Of a DNA stretch of 16,860 nt, positions 8,362 through 14,562 are shown piece after piece. The notes below the pieces were generated by a model, which worked only from the letters and a program-made list of their open reading frames with translations, was not told the origin of the DNA and did not search any database. This DNA is from an uncultured Clostridia bacterium (lineage in GTDB: Bacteria; Bacillota; Clostridia; Oscillospirales; Ruminococcaceae). The stretch spans positions 1-16,860 of the forward strand of contig CAMNBY010000295.1 in NCBI GenBank assembly GCA_946533615.1. The letters are read 5' to 3'. Every line of letters begins with the position of its first letter. The first letter of the stretch is position 1. A program made the translations under genes and the position numbers.

Positions 8362-8394
8362 CCCGCTCGGTTTTGAGCAGGGCCTTTTTCTTTT
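8362..8394 (+). terminator. Rho-independent terminator
   Basis: CCCGCTC (8362-8368) pairs with GAGC-A-GGG (8375-8382) with one bulged A and a 6-base loop, followed by CCTTTTTCTTTT. It would end the plus-strand transcript containing the CAP protein gene or the candidate structured RNA. The minus strand also has a weaker T-rich stretch after the stem, so it may also stop read-through from dut. Confidence 0.75.
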
Positions 8395-8484
8395 AGATGT
8401 CAGATGTTAAATAGAGGTCAGAGATCAGGGGTCAGAGAAGCCCTGCGCGGGCGTTTTCCTCCCACTGATTCTTTCTTCGTACCA

Positions 8485-8550
8485 CCGTATCGCGAGGGAG
8501 CCCCCTCACATCACACAGTTGTAAGGCGGCTTGCCGCCGATCTCACGAAT
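8485..8550 (+). repeat. Dispersed palindromic repeat, copy A
   Basis: Core of about 66 bases shared with 11868-12015 and 14476-14540. In order it contains the TCGCGA palindrome, the TCACACAGTTGT(G/A)A inverted repeat and a GGCGGC/GCCGCC hairpin (8525-8538 here, loop TT-containing). It lies 15 bases beyond the dut stop codon, so dut transcripts would carry the hairpin at their 3' end. The left flank (8391-8440) contains TTTTAGATGT and AGGTCAG-like short repeats that resemble the left flank of copy D. Confidence 0.75.
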
Positions 8551-8564
8551 CGGGCCGTGCGCCC

Positions 8565-9011
8565 TTAGCACCGCGAAGATCCGAAGCCGCCTGTGCCGCG
8601 TTCGGTCTCGGGGAGAGCGTCGGACTCTTCCACCTCGGGGAGAAGAATGGGGGTTATCACCAGCTGAGCGATGCGCTCGGAGGGCTCAATGGTTCGGGGC
8701 TCGCCCGAGTGGTTGTGCAGAGCGACGAGTATCTCGCCGCGGTAGTCCGTGTCAACAACACCTACGCAGTTTGCAGGCGCCAGACCCTTCTTGGTCGCTG
8801 TTGACGAGCGTGCATAGATCAGCAGCACTGCGGCGTCGGAGCCCTCTCCTGTCAGGGCGCAGGAAAGCCCTGTGGGAACTTTCACGGTGCCGCCCGCGGG
8901 AATGGTCAGCGGCTCGTCAAGACAGGCGGACAGGTCGTAGCCTGCGCTGCCGCTTGTGGCTCGTTTAGGCACGACAGCCCCCGCGCGGAGCTTTTTTATC
9001 AGAAGCTTCAT
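8565..9011 (-). CDS. dut: dUTPase (dUTP diphosphatase), trimeric type
   Basis: Hydrolyses dUTP to dUMP and pyrophosphate in the cytoplasm, keeping uracil out of DNA and supplying dUMP for thymidylate synthesis. At 148 residues it is the usual length. All five family motifs are visible: A-G-Y-D-L-S-A (23-29), A-R-S-S (67-70), G-V-V-D-T-D-Y-R-G-E (84-93, with the catalytic Asp), E-R-I-A-Q-L-V (112-118), and the Gly-rich C-terminal R-G-T-G-G-F-G-S-S (138-146). The last motif normally continues with Gly but here ends in Arg-Cys. A GGGAGGA sits before the ATG at 9011. It starts 17 bases after the carboxypeptidase gene and is probably co-transcribed with it. Confidence 0.96.
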   Translation of the reverse strand: MKLLIKKLRAGAVVPKRATSGSAGYDLSACLDEPLTIPAGGTVKVPTGLSCALTGEGSDAAVLLIYARSSTATKKGLAPANCVGVVDTDYRGEILVALHNHSGEPRTIEPSERIAQLVITPILLPEVEESDALPETERGTGGFGSSRC

Positions 9012-9028
9012 TTCTCGTCCTCCCTTCG

Positions 9029-10246
9029 TCAGTAGTTATACTTTGAGGTCAGGCCGTAGTATTCTTCAAGGGTCAGGCCGCTCTCGGTGAGCAGCTTGGA
9101 CATTTCCTTTCCGACAAAGCGGACGTGCCAGGACTCGTAGTTATAGCCCGTGATGTCCTCCTTGCCCTCGGGATAGCGGATTATGAAGCCGTACTTCCAG
9201 CAGTTGTTCTGTATCCAGATGGCTGTGGGGGATCCGTTGAAATATCTGCTTGCCCAGTTGAGGTCGGCGCAGAGGCCGCTCTGGTGTTCGCTGTGTCCCG
9301 GGCGGGCGGAATATCGGTCGGCGGAGGTCTGAGAGCCGTCGCGGGCAACGTAGTTCCAGTAGAGGGTGGACTGATAAGCGTAAGAGCGGTAGCCCGAGCA
9401 GACCCAGAGCGACACGCCGTCCTTGGCGGCGCCCTTGCGCATCTCCTCGAAGGCTGCGTTCGTCTCGGGGGTCAGGCCGCCGGGAGCATAGCTCTGCGGC
9501 AGGGGATAGGTCTTGTTGACCAGCAGCAGGCCGTCAACGTAGGTGACGCCGTTTTTCTGCGTCAGGTACGGGAACTCGCTGACCTCGTTCTTTTTGGCGT
9601 AGGTGCGCTTGCCGTCCTTTTCGGTGTAGGCCTTGACGGTGAAGGCATAGCTTTTGTTACGACCGAACTCGTCCGTTGACCAGGAGGTCTTTTTAGTGCT
9701 TGCAAGCTCCTCCCACTCGCCGTCCTTCGAGCGGCGGACACAGACCGTATAGCCCTTGGCGCCGTCAACGGCGTCCCAGGTGATGCTGGTCGAGCCGAGG
9801 GTCGTGGCGACCATAAAGCTGGCGGCTTTGATCTCCTTCGGGGCGGCAGGCTTTGTCTCGGCGGCCTCTGTTTTTGCCGGAGCCGCCGTGGCTTCGGTCG
9901 TGGTCGTGGTCTCCGTCGGCGGAAGTGTCGTCGTCTCGGGCGGCGGCGTTGTTGTCTCGGGAGCTGTGGTAGTGGTCACGGTCGTGGTAGTGGCTTCTGT
10001 GGTCGTGGTGGTTTTCTTAGTGGTGGCAGTCGTCGAGGACTCGGTGGTGGTCTCGGTTGGCTTTTCGGACATAGTTGTCTCCTTGGTGATCGTTTCTGTC
10101 ATCAGAGGCAGGGAGGTCTCGGAGGTCGCAGCGGTATGATCCACCGAGGCTCTTATCATAAGGTCGTCCTCGCTGTCCGCTGTTTCGCCGCAGCCTGCCA
10201 GCATCGCAGCCGCCAGCAGAGCGGCAGCTATTCTTCTTTTATCCAT
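9029..10246 (-). CDS. VanY-type D-alanyl-D-alanine carboxypeptidase lipoprotein
   Basis: A 405-residue membrane-anchored zinc carboxypeptidase (family M15B) that trims the terminal D-Ala of peptidoglycan stem peptides outside the cell. The signal peptide ends in lipobox L-A-G-C (Cys19). A Thr/Glu/Pro-rich linker (about 40-135) spans the wall. A fibronectin type III-like domain (about 138-225) precedes the catalytic domain (about 230-405). Key motifs are S-G-Y-R-S (284-288), S-E-H-Q-S-G-L-C-A-D with zinc ligands His321 and Asp328, and E-S-W-H with catalytic Glu371 and ligand His374, so it should be active. The start is clear from the signal peptide, although the ribosome site is weak. It lies 65 bases after the polyphosphate enzyme gene and 17 before dut. 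No vancomycin-resistance genes are nearby, so a housekeeping role is more likely. Confidence 0.93.
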   Translation of the reverse strand: MDKRRIAAALLAAAMLAGCGETADSEDDLMIRASVDHTAATSETSLPLMTETITKETTMSEKPTETTTESSTTATTKKTTTTTEATTTTVTTTTAPETTTPPPETTTLPPTETTTTTEATAAPAKTEAAETKPAAPKEIKAASFMVATTLGSTSITWDAVDGAKGYTVCVRRSKDGEWEELASTKKTSWSTDEFGRNKSYAFTVKAYTEKDGKRTYAKKNEVSEFPYLTQKNGVTYVDGLLLVNKTYPLPQSYAPGGLTPETNAAFEEMRKGAAKDGVSLWVCSGYRSYAYQSTLYWNYVARDGSQTSADRYSARPGHSEHQSGLCADLNWASRYFNGSPTAIWIQNNCWKYGFIIRYPEGKEDITGYNYESWHVRFVGKEMSKLLTESGLTLEEYYGLTSKYNY

Positions 10247-10311
10247 TATACATCACAGCTTTCTGATTTATGTCACGGAAGAAGCCGCTGCCGACCGAGC
10301 CGTCGGGGCTG

Positions 10312-11784
10312 TCACAGCTCCTTCTTTATTCTTTCGATCACTGTTTCCAGCACCTTGAGCCTTGCGAACTTCTTGTCATTGCCCTCGACTATCGTCCACG
10401 GGGCGGTGACGGTAGAGGTCTTCTGTATCATTTCATCGACTGCGCTTTCGTAGAGGTCCCACTTCTCGCGGTTGCGCCAGTCCTCGTCGGTGATCTTCCA
10501 GCGCTTTTCGGGGGTGTTCATGCGGTCGTTGAAGCGCCTGAGCTGCTCGTCCTTGTCGATCTGCATCCAGAATTTGATAATGATCGCGCCGCTCTTTGAA
10601 AGCTCCTCCTCGAACTCGTTGATCTCGCGGTAGGCCATAGCGCAGCGGGCTTCGGGAGTTATCTTTTCAAGGCGCTCGACCATGACGCGGCCGTACCAGG
10701 TGCGGTCGAAGATAGTGATATGTCCGTCCTTTGGCAGACGTCTCCAGAAGCGCCAGAGATAGTGGTGAGCCAGCTCGTGTATATCGGGAGCGGCGACAGG
10801 CACGGCCTCGTAGCCTCGCGGGTCAAGAGCCGAAGCTACGCGCTTGATGGCTCCGCCCTTGCCTGCGGCGTCCCAGCCCTCGAAGGCAAGGATAACGGGT
10901 ATCTGCTTTTTATAGAGCTTGCCGTGGAGCTTGGAGAGCTCTTTCTGAAGTGCCTTGAGCCTTTCGCGGTACTCCTCCTCGGGGACGGTCTTATCGGCAA
11001 GCACGACCTCGGAGAGCTTCGGAGTCGGCGCAAGCTTGAAGAGCTTCGAGACATCGCTCTCGGGCGGGAGCACGCGCTCGGCCTCGAGGGCTTCGTTAAG
11101 GCGGCTTGTCAGCACGTCGAACAGCTCGCGCCTTGCGGCAAGCTTATCCTCGGCGTCGATGACTGTCCAGGGGGCATACTCGGTATCGGTGCGCTCAAGC
11201 ATATCGTCGAACTGCTTGAAATATTTGTCGTAGTGCTTGTTGCGCTTTCTGTCCTTATCGGTGATGCGCCACTTGGTCGAGCCGTTCTCCTCGAGCTTGT
11301 CGAAGCGCTTTTTCTGCTCTTCCTTAGAAATATGCAGAAATATCTTGATTATCAGGTAGCCGTCGTCGGTGAGCTGGCGCTCGAAGGTATTGACGCTGTT
11401 GACTCTGCGCTCGTACTCCTTCTCGGAGAGGTCCTCCTCGATACGGGCGATCGCAAGCTCCTGGTACCAGCTGCGGTCCATGACAGAGAGCTTGCCGTAC
11501 TCGGGTATGCCCTCCCAGAAGCGCTTCATAAGCGGATAGCGGCGCTCGTACTCGTTTGCGGCGAGTGTCGATGTGACCTTGAAGAACCGCGGGTCAAGCA
11601 GCTTGATGGTATCGCCGATAAGCGTACCCTTGCCCGAGGCTCCCCAGCCCTCGAAAATGATGATGGCGGGCAGCTTCTTGTCCTTCATCTTGATCTGAAG
11701 GACAGAAAGCTGAGAGCAGAGCTCCTTTGCGGCTTCCTTATTGTCCTCGCGTCCCTTATACGGATTCTTGACTTCTTTCAGCAT
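10312..11784 (-). CDS. pap: Two-domain PPK2, polyphosphate:AMP phosphotransferase
   Basis: A 490-residue cytoplasmic enzyme made of two fused PPK2 domains, the architecture of polyphosphate:AMP phosphotransferase, which makes ADP from AMP using polyphosphate. The N-terminal domain (about 10-235) has Walker A E-G-W-G-A-S-G-K-G at 45-53 and D-R-S-W-Y at 103-107. The C-terminal domain (about 260-490) has E-G-W-D-A-A-G-K-G at 302-310 and D-R-T-W-Y at 360-364. Only the C-terminal Walker A keeps the Asp typical of active PPK2; the N-terminal one has Gly, suggesting a degenerate or regulatory half. The ATG at 11784 follows AAAGGAGG at good spacing; an upstream in-frame start at 11847 lacks a ribosome site. 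A strong promoter is at 11836-11864. The carboxypeptidase and dut genes follow on the same strand, with a small GC hairpin but no T-run between. Confidence 0.93.
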   Translation of the reverse strand: MLKEVKNPYKGREDNKEAAKELCSQLSVLQIKMKDKKLPAIIIFEGWGASGKGTLIGDTIKLLDPRFFKVTSTLAANEYERRYPLMKRFWEGIPEYGKLSVMDRSWYQELAIARIEEDLSEKEYERRVNSVNTFERQLTDDGYLIIKIFLHISKEEQKKRFDKLEENGSTKWRITDKDRKRNKHYDKYFKQFDDMLERTDTEYAPWTVIDAEDKLAARRELFDVLTSRLNEALEAERVLPPESDVSKLFKLAPTPKLSEVVLADKTVPEEEYRERLKALQKELSKLHGKLYKKQIPVILAFEGWDAAGKGGAIKRVASALDPRGYEAVPVAAPDIHELAHHYLWRFWRRLPKDGHITIFDRTWYGRVMVERLEKITPEARCAMAYREINEFEEELSKSGAIIIKFWMQIDKDEQLRRFNDRMNTPEKRWKITDEDWRNREKWDLYESAVDEMIQKTSTVTAPWTIVEGNDKKFARLKVLETVIERIKKEL

Positions 11785-11835
11785 AAACGTTCCTCCTTTT
11801 CCCGCTTTGCCGAGCGGACATAATATATCAATATA

Positions 11836-11864
11836 ATTATACCACATTTACCTTCTTTTGTAAA
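11836..11864 (-). promoter_or_regulatory. SigmaA-type promoter for the polyphosphate enzyme gene
   Basis: Minus strand TTTACA (11864-11859), 17-base spacer, perfect TATAAT (11841-11836). The predicted transcript starts near 11829, leaving an approximately 45-base leader with a small CCGCT/AGCGG hairpin before the ribosome site. The -35 lies only 3 bases from the end of the tandem repeat at 11868. Confidence 0.8.
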
Positions 11865-11867
11865 CCC

Positions 11868-12015
11868 TTTTTTTAGGCCGCGTGATCGGCGGCGAAGCCG
11901 CCTCACAACTGTGTGATGTGCCGGAATTCCCTCGCGATACGTTTTTTTAGTCCGCGTGAGCACTCGCAAGCTCGTTCACAACTGTGTGATGTGTCGGAAT
12001 TCCCTCGCGATACGG
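11868..12015 (-). repeat. Dispersed palindromic repeat, tandem copies B and C (74-bp period)
   Basis: Two head-to-tail copies, each beginning TTTTTTTAG and ending TCGCGATACG: 11868-11941 and 11942-12015, with an exact period of 74 bases. Orientation is opposite to copies A and D. Both carry CACAACTGTGTGATGTG and GGAATTCCCTCGCGA. They differ mainly in the hairpin: copy B has GGCGGC-GAA-GCCGCC (11887-11901), copy C has a different sequence with a GAGC/GCTC stem. Beyond copy C, positions 12016-12060 match the flank of copy D. The rest of the 420-base gap between the two divergent genes holds their promoters; 12061-12140 shows nothing I can name. Confidence 0.85.
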
Positions 12016-12140
12016 TGGGGGTCAGAGGGATAGAGAAGGAGGAGCAAGCCCTCACAAAGCCTTGCCGGGCGCTCGATAGGGAGGCGGTGGGGGAATAAAA
12101 ATGCACAATTAGGCGAAAAAAGATTTGTTTATTATTGCTC

Positions 12141-12169
12141 TTGTTATGAAATTGTTAATAATGTATAAT
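12141..12169 (+). promoter_or_regulatory. Candidate sigmaA-type promoter for the diguanylate cyclase operon
   Basis: TTGTTA (12141-12146), 17-base spacer, perfect TATAAT (12164-12169), in an AT-rich stretch. The start codon is 35 bases downstream, preceded by GGAGGTGA. The -35 matches at 4 of 6 positions. Confidence 0.65.
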
Positions 12170-12203
12170 TAATATGTATAGTTGTTTATGGAGGTGAAGG
12201 CTC

Positions 12204-13316
12204 ATGAAGGCAAGCAAGAGGATAGATGCGTCGCGTTACCGCAAGTTCTCGCTGCCAAGGCTTATCAGGCTGACGGCGCTGGTGCTGCTGATAATCCACG
12301 CCTTCTTCATGATCGACTTTTTCCTCAACGATATAATCGAGATGGCGGTGTTCAACGTCTTCAGCGTTGCGCTGTACACTTACCTCACGGTGGTGACGGC
12401 GAGACACCCGCAGCGGCTTAATTACTTTGCCTGCTTTGCGATCTTCGAGATCGTGCTGCACGCATCCATGGCGACGCTGTTCGTCGGGTGGGAGTCGGGC
12501 TTTATGATGTTCGTTGTGTGCGTTACGCCGTTCCCGTTTTTCCTGCCGTTCAAGAACGACACCACCGCCTTTTACATCAGCGGGCTCTGCGCCGCGGCGT
12601 TCGTTGCCCTGAGGGTGTACATGAACACCAGCCATGACCGAGCCGTCTACGTCGATGATATCTCCGAGGCGGGAACAAAGGCCATGTATCTGTTCAACAG
12701 CATTGTGGCGTTCTTCATGATAATCATTTTCTCGACGATATACAAGATCAAGAAGCGCATCGACGAGGTAGACCTGATAAACAAGAACGAGTCGCTGAGT
12801 ATGCTGGCAAAGATCGATCCGCTGTCGCAGCTTTTCAACAGGCGTGCGATGATCGACTTCCTGAAGACGATCGAAAAGTCCGCACTTGCAAAGAAGGAGA
12901 GCTATGTTATCGTAATGGGAGATCTGGACGGCTTCAAGCGGGTGAACGACACCTACGGCCACTCCTGCGGTGACGAGGTCATCACGGCGGTGTCAAAGAT
13001 AATGATGCAGAGCGTTCCGACCGAGGGCTATGTCTGTCGGTGGGGCGGAGAGGAGCTGCTGTTCGCCATTCCCGACTGTGACGAGGAGGAGGGCGAGCGC
13101 GTTGCCGAGAGCATTCGGGCACAGCTTGCGGCCTACCGCTTCACGGCTGACGGCGAGAGCTTCCATGTGACTATCACCTTCGGTGTCTGTCAGTGCGACG
13201 GCAGCGAGTCTTACGAACGCGGCCTGACCATTGCCGACCGCCGCCTCTACTTCGGAAAGGAGAACGGCAAGAACAGGGTCATAACCTCGGACGCTGAGAA
13301 AGAGCTTCAGGTGTGA
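12204..13316 (+). CDS. Membrane diguanylate cyclase (GGDEF domain)
   Basis: A 370-residue integral membrane enzyme that should make cyclic di-GMP from two GTP. The N-terminal half (about 18-180) contains five or six hydrophobic helices with short loops, a likely sensor of unknown input that does not match a named sensor domain I recognise. A short linker (about 181-203) leads into the GGDEF domain: D-P-L-S-Q-L-F-N-R-R (205-214), L-D-G-F-K with the metal Asp near 240-242, and the active-site G-G-E-E-L at 281-285, which is catalytically competent in form. The inhibitory-site R-x-x-D, normally five residues before the signature, is replaced by P-T-E-G (272-275). The start is fixed by GGAGGTGA. 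A small zinc-motif membrane protein gene follows 15 bases after the stop, probably in the same transcript. Confidence 0.93.
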   Translation: MKASKRIDASRYRKFSLPRLIRLTALVLLIIHAFFMIDFFLNDIIEMAVFNVFSVALYTYLTVVTARHPQRLNYFACFAIFEIVLHASMATLFVGWESGFMMFVVCVTPFPFFLPFKNDTTAFYISGLCAAAFVALRVYMNTSHDRAVYVDDISEAGTKAMYLFNSIVAFFMIIIFSTIYKIKKRIDEVDLINKNESLSMLAKIDPLSQLFNRRAMIDFLKTIEKSALAKKESYVIVMGDLDGFKRVNDTYGHSCGDEVITAVSKIMMQSVPTEGYVCRWGGEELLFAIPDCDEEEGERVAESIRAQLAAYRFTADGESFHVTITFGVCQCDGSESYERGLTIADRRLYFGKENGKNRVITSDAEKELQV

Positions 13317-13331
13317 AAGGACGTGGAGTTC

Positions 13332-13682
13332 ATGAAAGCGATAAAGGAGCTTTTCGTGTTTCTGATCGTATTAGCTGCCATGTTTTTTGGCTTTGCTCTT
13401 GTCCTTGGGGAAAAGTATGCAAATGAAAGGCCCTGCGCCGAGTCCGGCTGTGAAAACATGGTAGACAGCGAGGGCGAATACTGCTATATCCACAGGAAGG
13501 GTACCAAGACGCAAAAAAAGACCACCACTGCTGCCGCAAGGAAAAGGACAGCACCGGTGGAGGATCGTGACATATTCAATGCAAAGGGCTATGACAACTT
13601 TGAAGATTTCTATTACGATCATTATCAGGATTTCTTCGATTATGACGACGCCCGTGAGTATTTTGAAAACAACAGATACTGA
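13332..13682 (+). CDS. Small membrane protein with C-x4-C-x10-C-x2-H motif
   Basis: A 116-residue protein I do not recognise. One hydrophobic segment (residues about 7-26) is followed by Cys35, Cys40, Cys51 and His54, a spacing that could hold one zinc ion. A Lys/Thr/Ala-rich linker (57-75) leads to a tail (about 82-116) crowded with Asp, Glu, Tyr and Phe. I prefer the ATG at 13332, 10 bases after AAAGGA; a GTG at 13323 in the same frame would be too close to that site. It begins 15 bases after the diguanylate cyclase stop and is likely co-transcribed, so a link to c-di-GMP signalling is possible but inferred from position only. It ends 9 bases before the convergent queH gene. Confidence 0.75.
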   Translation: MKAIKELFVFLIVLAAMFFGFALVLGEKYANERPCAESGCENMVDSEGEYCYIHRKGTKTQKKTTTAAARKRTAPVEDRDIFNAKGYDNFEDFYYDHYQDFFDYDDAREYFENNRY

Positions 13683-13696
13683 GGCGTGAGCTCAGT
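13678..13696. other. Hairpin spanning both stop codons of convergent genes
   Basis: ACTGAG (13678-13683) and CTCAGT (13691-13696) form a 6-bp stem with a 7-base loop. It contains the stop of the small membrane protein (13680-13682) and the stop of queH on the other strand (13692-13694). There is no T-run, so it would be a weak terminator at best. It is the only structure between the two convergent transcription units. Confidence 0.4.
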
Positions 13697-14321
13697 GCTG
13701 CTCTCTTTCCCTTTGCGAGAAAACACAGCCGCAGTAATCCTGGCGGTAGAGGCCGTACTGCTTTGACAGCTCTACCGAGCGCTTGAAGCCCTCGCGCTTT
13801 TTGAAATCCGAGGGCAGCGACTTCACGCTGTATATGCCCGCAAGCTCCGAGGCGATCTCGCCGAGCTTGCGGGAGTTTTTGTATGGGGAGATGGAAAGGG
13901 TGGTCGTGAAATAATCGAAGCCCATCTCCTTTGCCAGCTTTGCGGCGGCCTCGAGCCTGAGCCTGTAGCAGGCAAAGCAGCGCTCTCCGCCCTCGCGGAT
14001 ATGCTCGAGACCTTTTACGGCAGTGTAGAATTCCTGAGGGTCGTAGTCGGCCACGATCAGCGAGACCTTGTTTTTCACAGGCAGCTCCGAGATGAAGCGG
14101 CGCTGTTCGGCCACGCGGCGGTCGTATTCCTCGGCGGGATAGATGTTGGGATTATAGTAAAACACCGTGATGCTGAAATACTGTGAGAGATATTCCAGCG
14201 TGTAGGAGGAGCAGGGAGCGCAGCAGCTGTGGAGCAGCAGGGTGGGTGTTATCCCTGCGGCGGAGTTCTCCTGTATCACCTTGTCAAGCAGCAGCTGGTA
14301 GTTGATATTCTGTTGAGGCAT
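13692..14321 (-). CDS. queH: Epoxyqueuosine reductase QueH
   Basis: Catalyses the last step of queuosine synthesis, reducing epoxyqueuosine to queuosine in the wobble position of tRNAs with GUN anticodons. The 209-residue length and Cys pattern fit QueH (DUF208), the cobalamin-independent alternative to QueG. Adjacent cysteines in H-S-C-C-A-P-C (33, 34, 37), C-F-A-C-Y-R-L-R (115, 118) and D-Y-C-G-C (197, 199) are the expected iron-sulfur and metal ligands; all are present. The start is at an ATG with AAGGAAG seven bases upstream. No other queuosine genes are in the window. It is convergent with the diguanylate cyclase operon and lies downstream of the DUF1846 gene on the same strand, separated by the repeat. 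Confidence 0.95.
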   Translation of the reverse strand: MPQQNINYQLLLDKVIQENSAAGITPTLLLHSCCAPCSSYTLEYLSQYFSITVFYYNPNIYPAEEYDRRVAEQRRFISELPVKNKVSLIVADYDPQEFYTAVKGLEHIREGGERCFACYRLRLEAAAKLAKEMGFDYFTTTLSISPYKNSRKLGEIASELAGIYSVKSLPSDFKKREGFKRSVELSKQYGLYRQDYCGCVFSQREREQH

Positions 14322-14358
14322 CTTGACACTTCCTTTTTTGAACTGTCGGGTAATAACA

Positions 14359-14397
14359 GAGCACGCTCGGAAACGGGCGCGCTCTTTTAGCTTTTAG
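14359..14397 (+). terminator. Terminator-like hairpin upstream of queH (plus-strand polarity)
   Basis: GAGC-A-CGCTC (14359-14368) pairs with GGGCG-C-GCTC (14375-14384) around a GGAAAC loop, followed by TTTTAGCTTTTAG. The T-run is on the plus strand, where no sense gene lies immediately upstream; it could end transcripts running antisense through queH from 13682. On the minus strand the downstream T content is poor. The sequence after it resembles that after the 8362 terminator, so it may be part of the repeat unit. Confidence 0.45.
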
Positions 14398-14428
14398 ATG
14401 TTAGATGTAAGAGGCAAGAGGCAAGAGG

Positions 14429-14540
14429 TGCCTTGTGAGGGCTTGTTCATCTTTCTCTATCCCTCTGACCCCCACCGTATCGCGAGGGATTTCCGGCACA
14501 CCACACAGTTGTGAGGCGGCTTCGCCGCCGTTCACGCGAA
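14429..14540 (+). repeat. Dispersed palindromic repeat, copy D with extended flank
   Basis: The core (14476-14540) matches copy A in the same orientation and copies B/C inverted, including TCGCGA, CACACAGTTGTGAGG and the GGCGGC-TTC-GCCGCC hairpin (14516-14530). The flank 14429-14475 matches, inverted, the sequence beyond copy C (12016-12063), including the CTCTATCCCTCTGACCCCCA block. The core lies about 20 bases past the stop of the DUF1846 gene, the same geometry as copy A relative to dut. Confidence 0.8.
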
Positions 14541-14547
14541 TTGCGTG

Positions 14548-14562
14548 GTACACGCCGTGTAC
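14548..14562 (-). other. Perfect hairpin at the stop of the DUF1846 gene
   Basis: GTACAC (14548-14553) and GTGTAC (14557-14562) form a perfect 6-bp stem with a 3-base loop, touching the first base of the stop codon on the plus-strand map. Together with the repeat hairpin 18 bases further on it makes a double hairpin at the gene's 3' end. There is no T-run. Confidence 0.4.

Noticed and set aside
10720..11823. 367-codon plus-strand frame opposite the polyphosphate enzyme
   Set aside because: Antisense shadow of a clear two-domain PPK2; no ribosome site or recognisable domain.
11868..12015. Possible CRISPR array in the 74-bp tandem
   Set aside because: There are only two units, variation is in a hairpin rather than spacers, and other copies are dispersed and inverted; no cas genes.
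12186..12962. 258-codon minus-strand frame opposite the diguanylate cyclase
   Set aside because: Shadow of the GGDEF gene, with low-complexity His/Arg-rich content and no motif.
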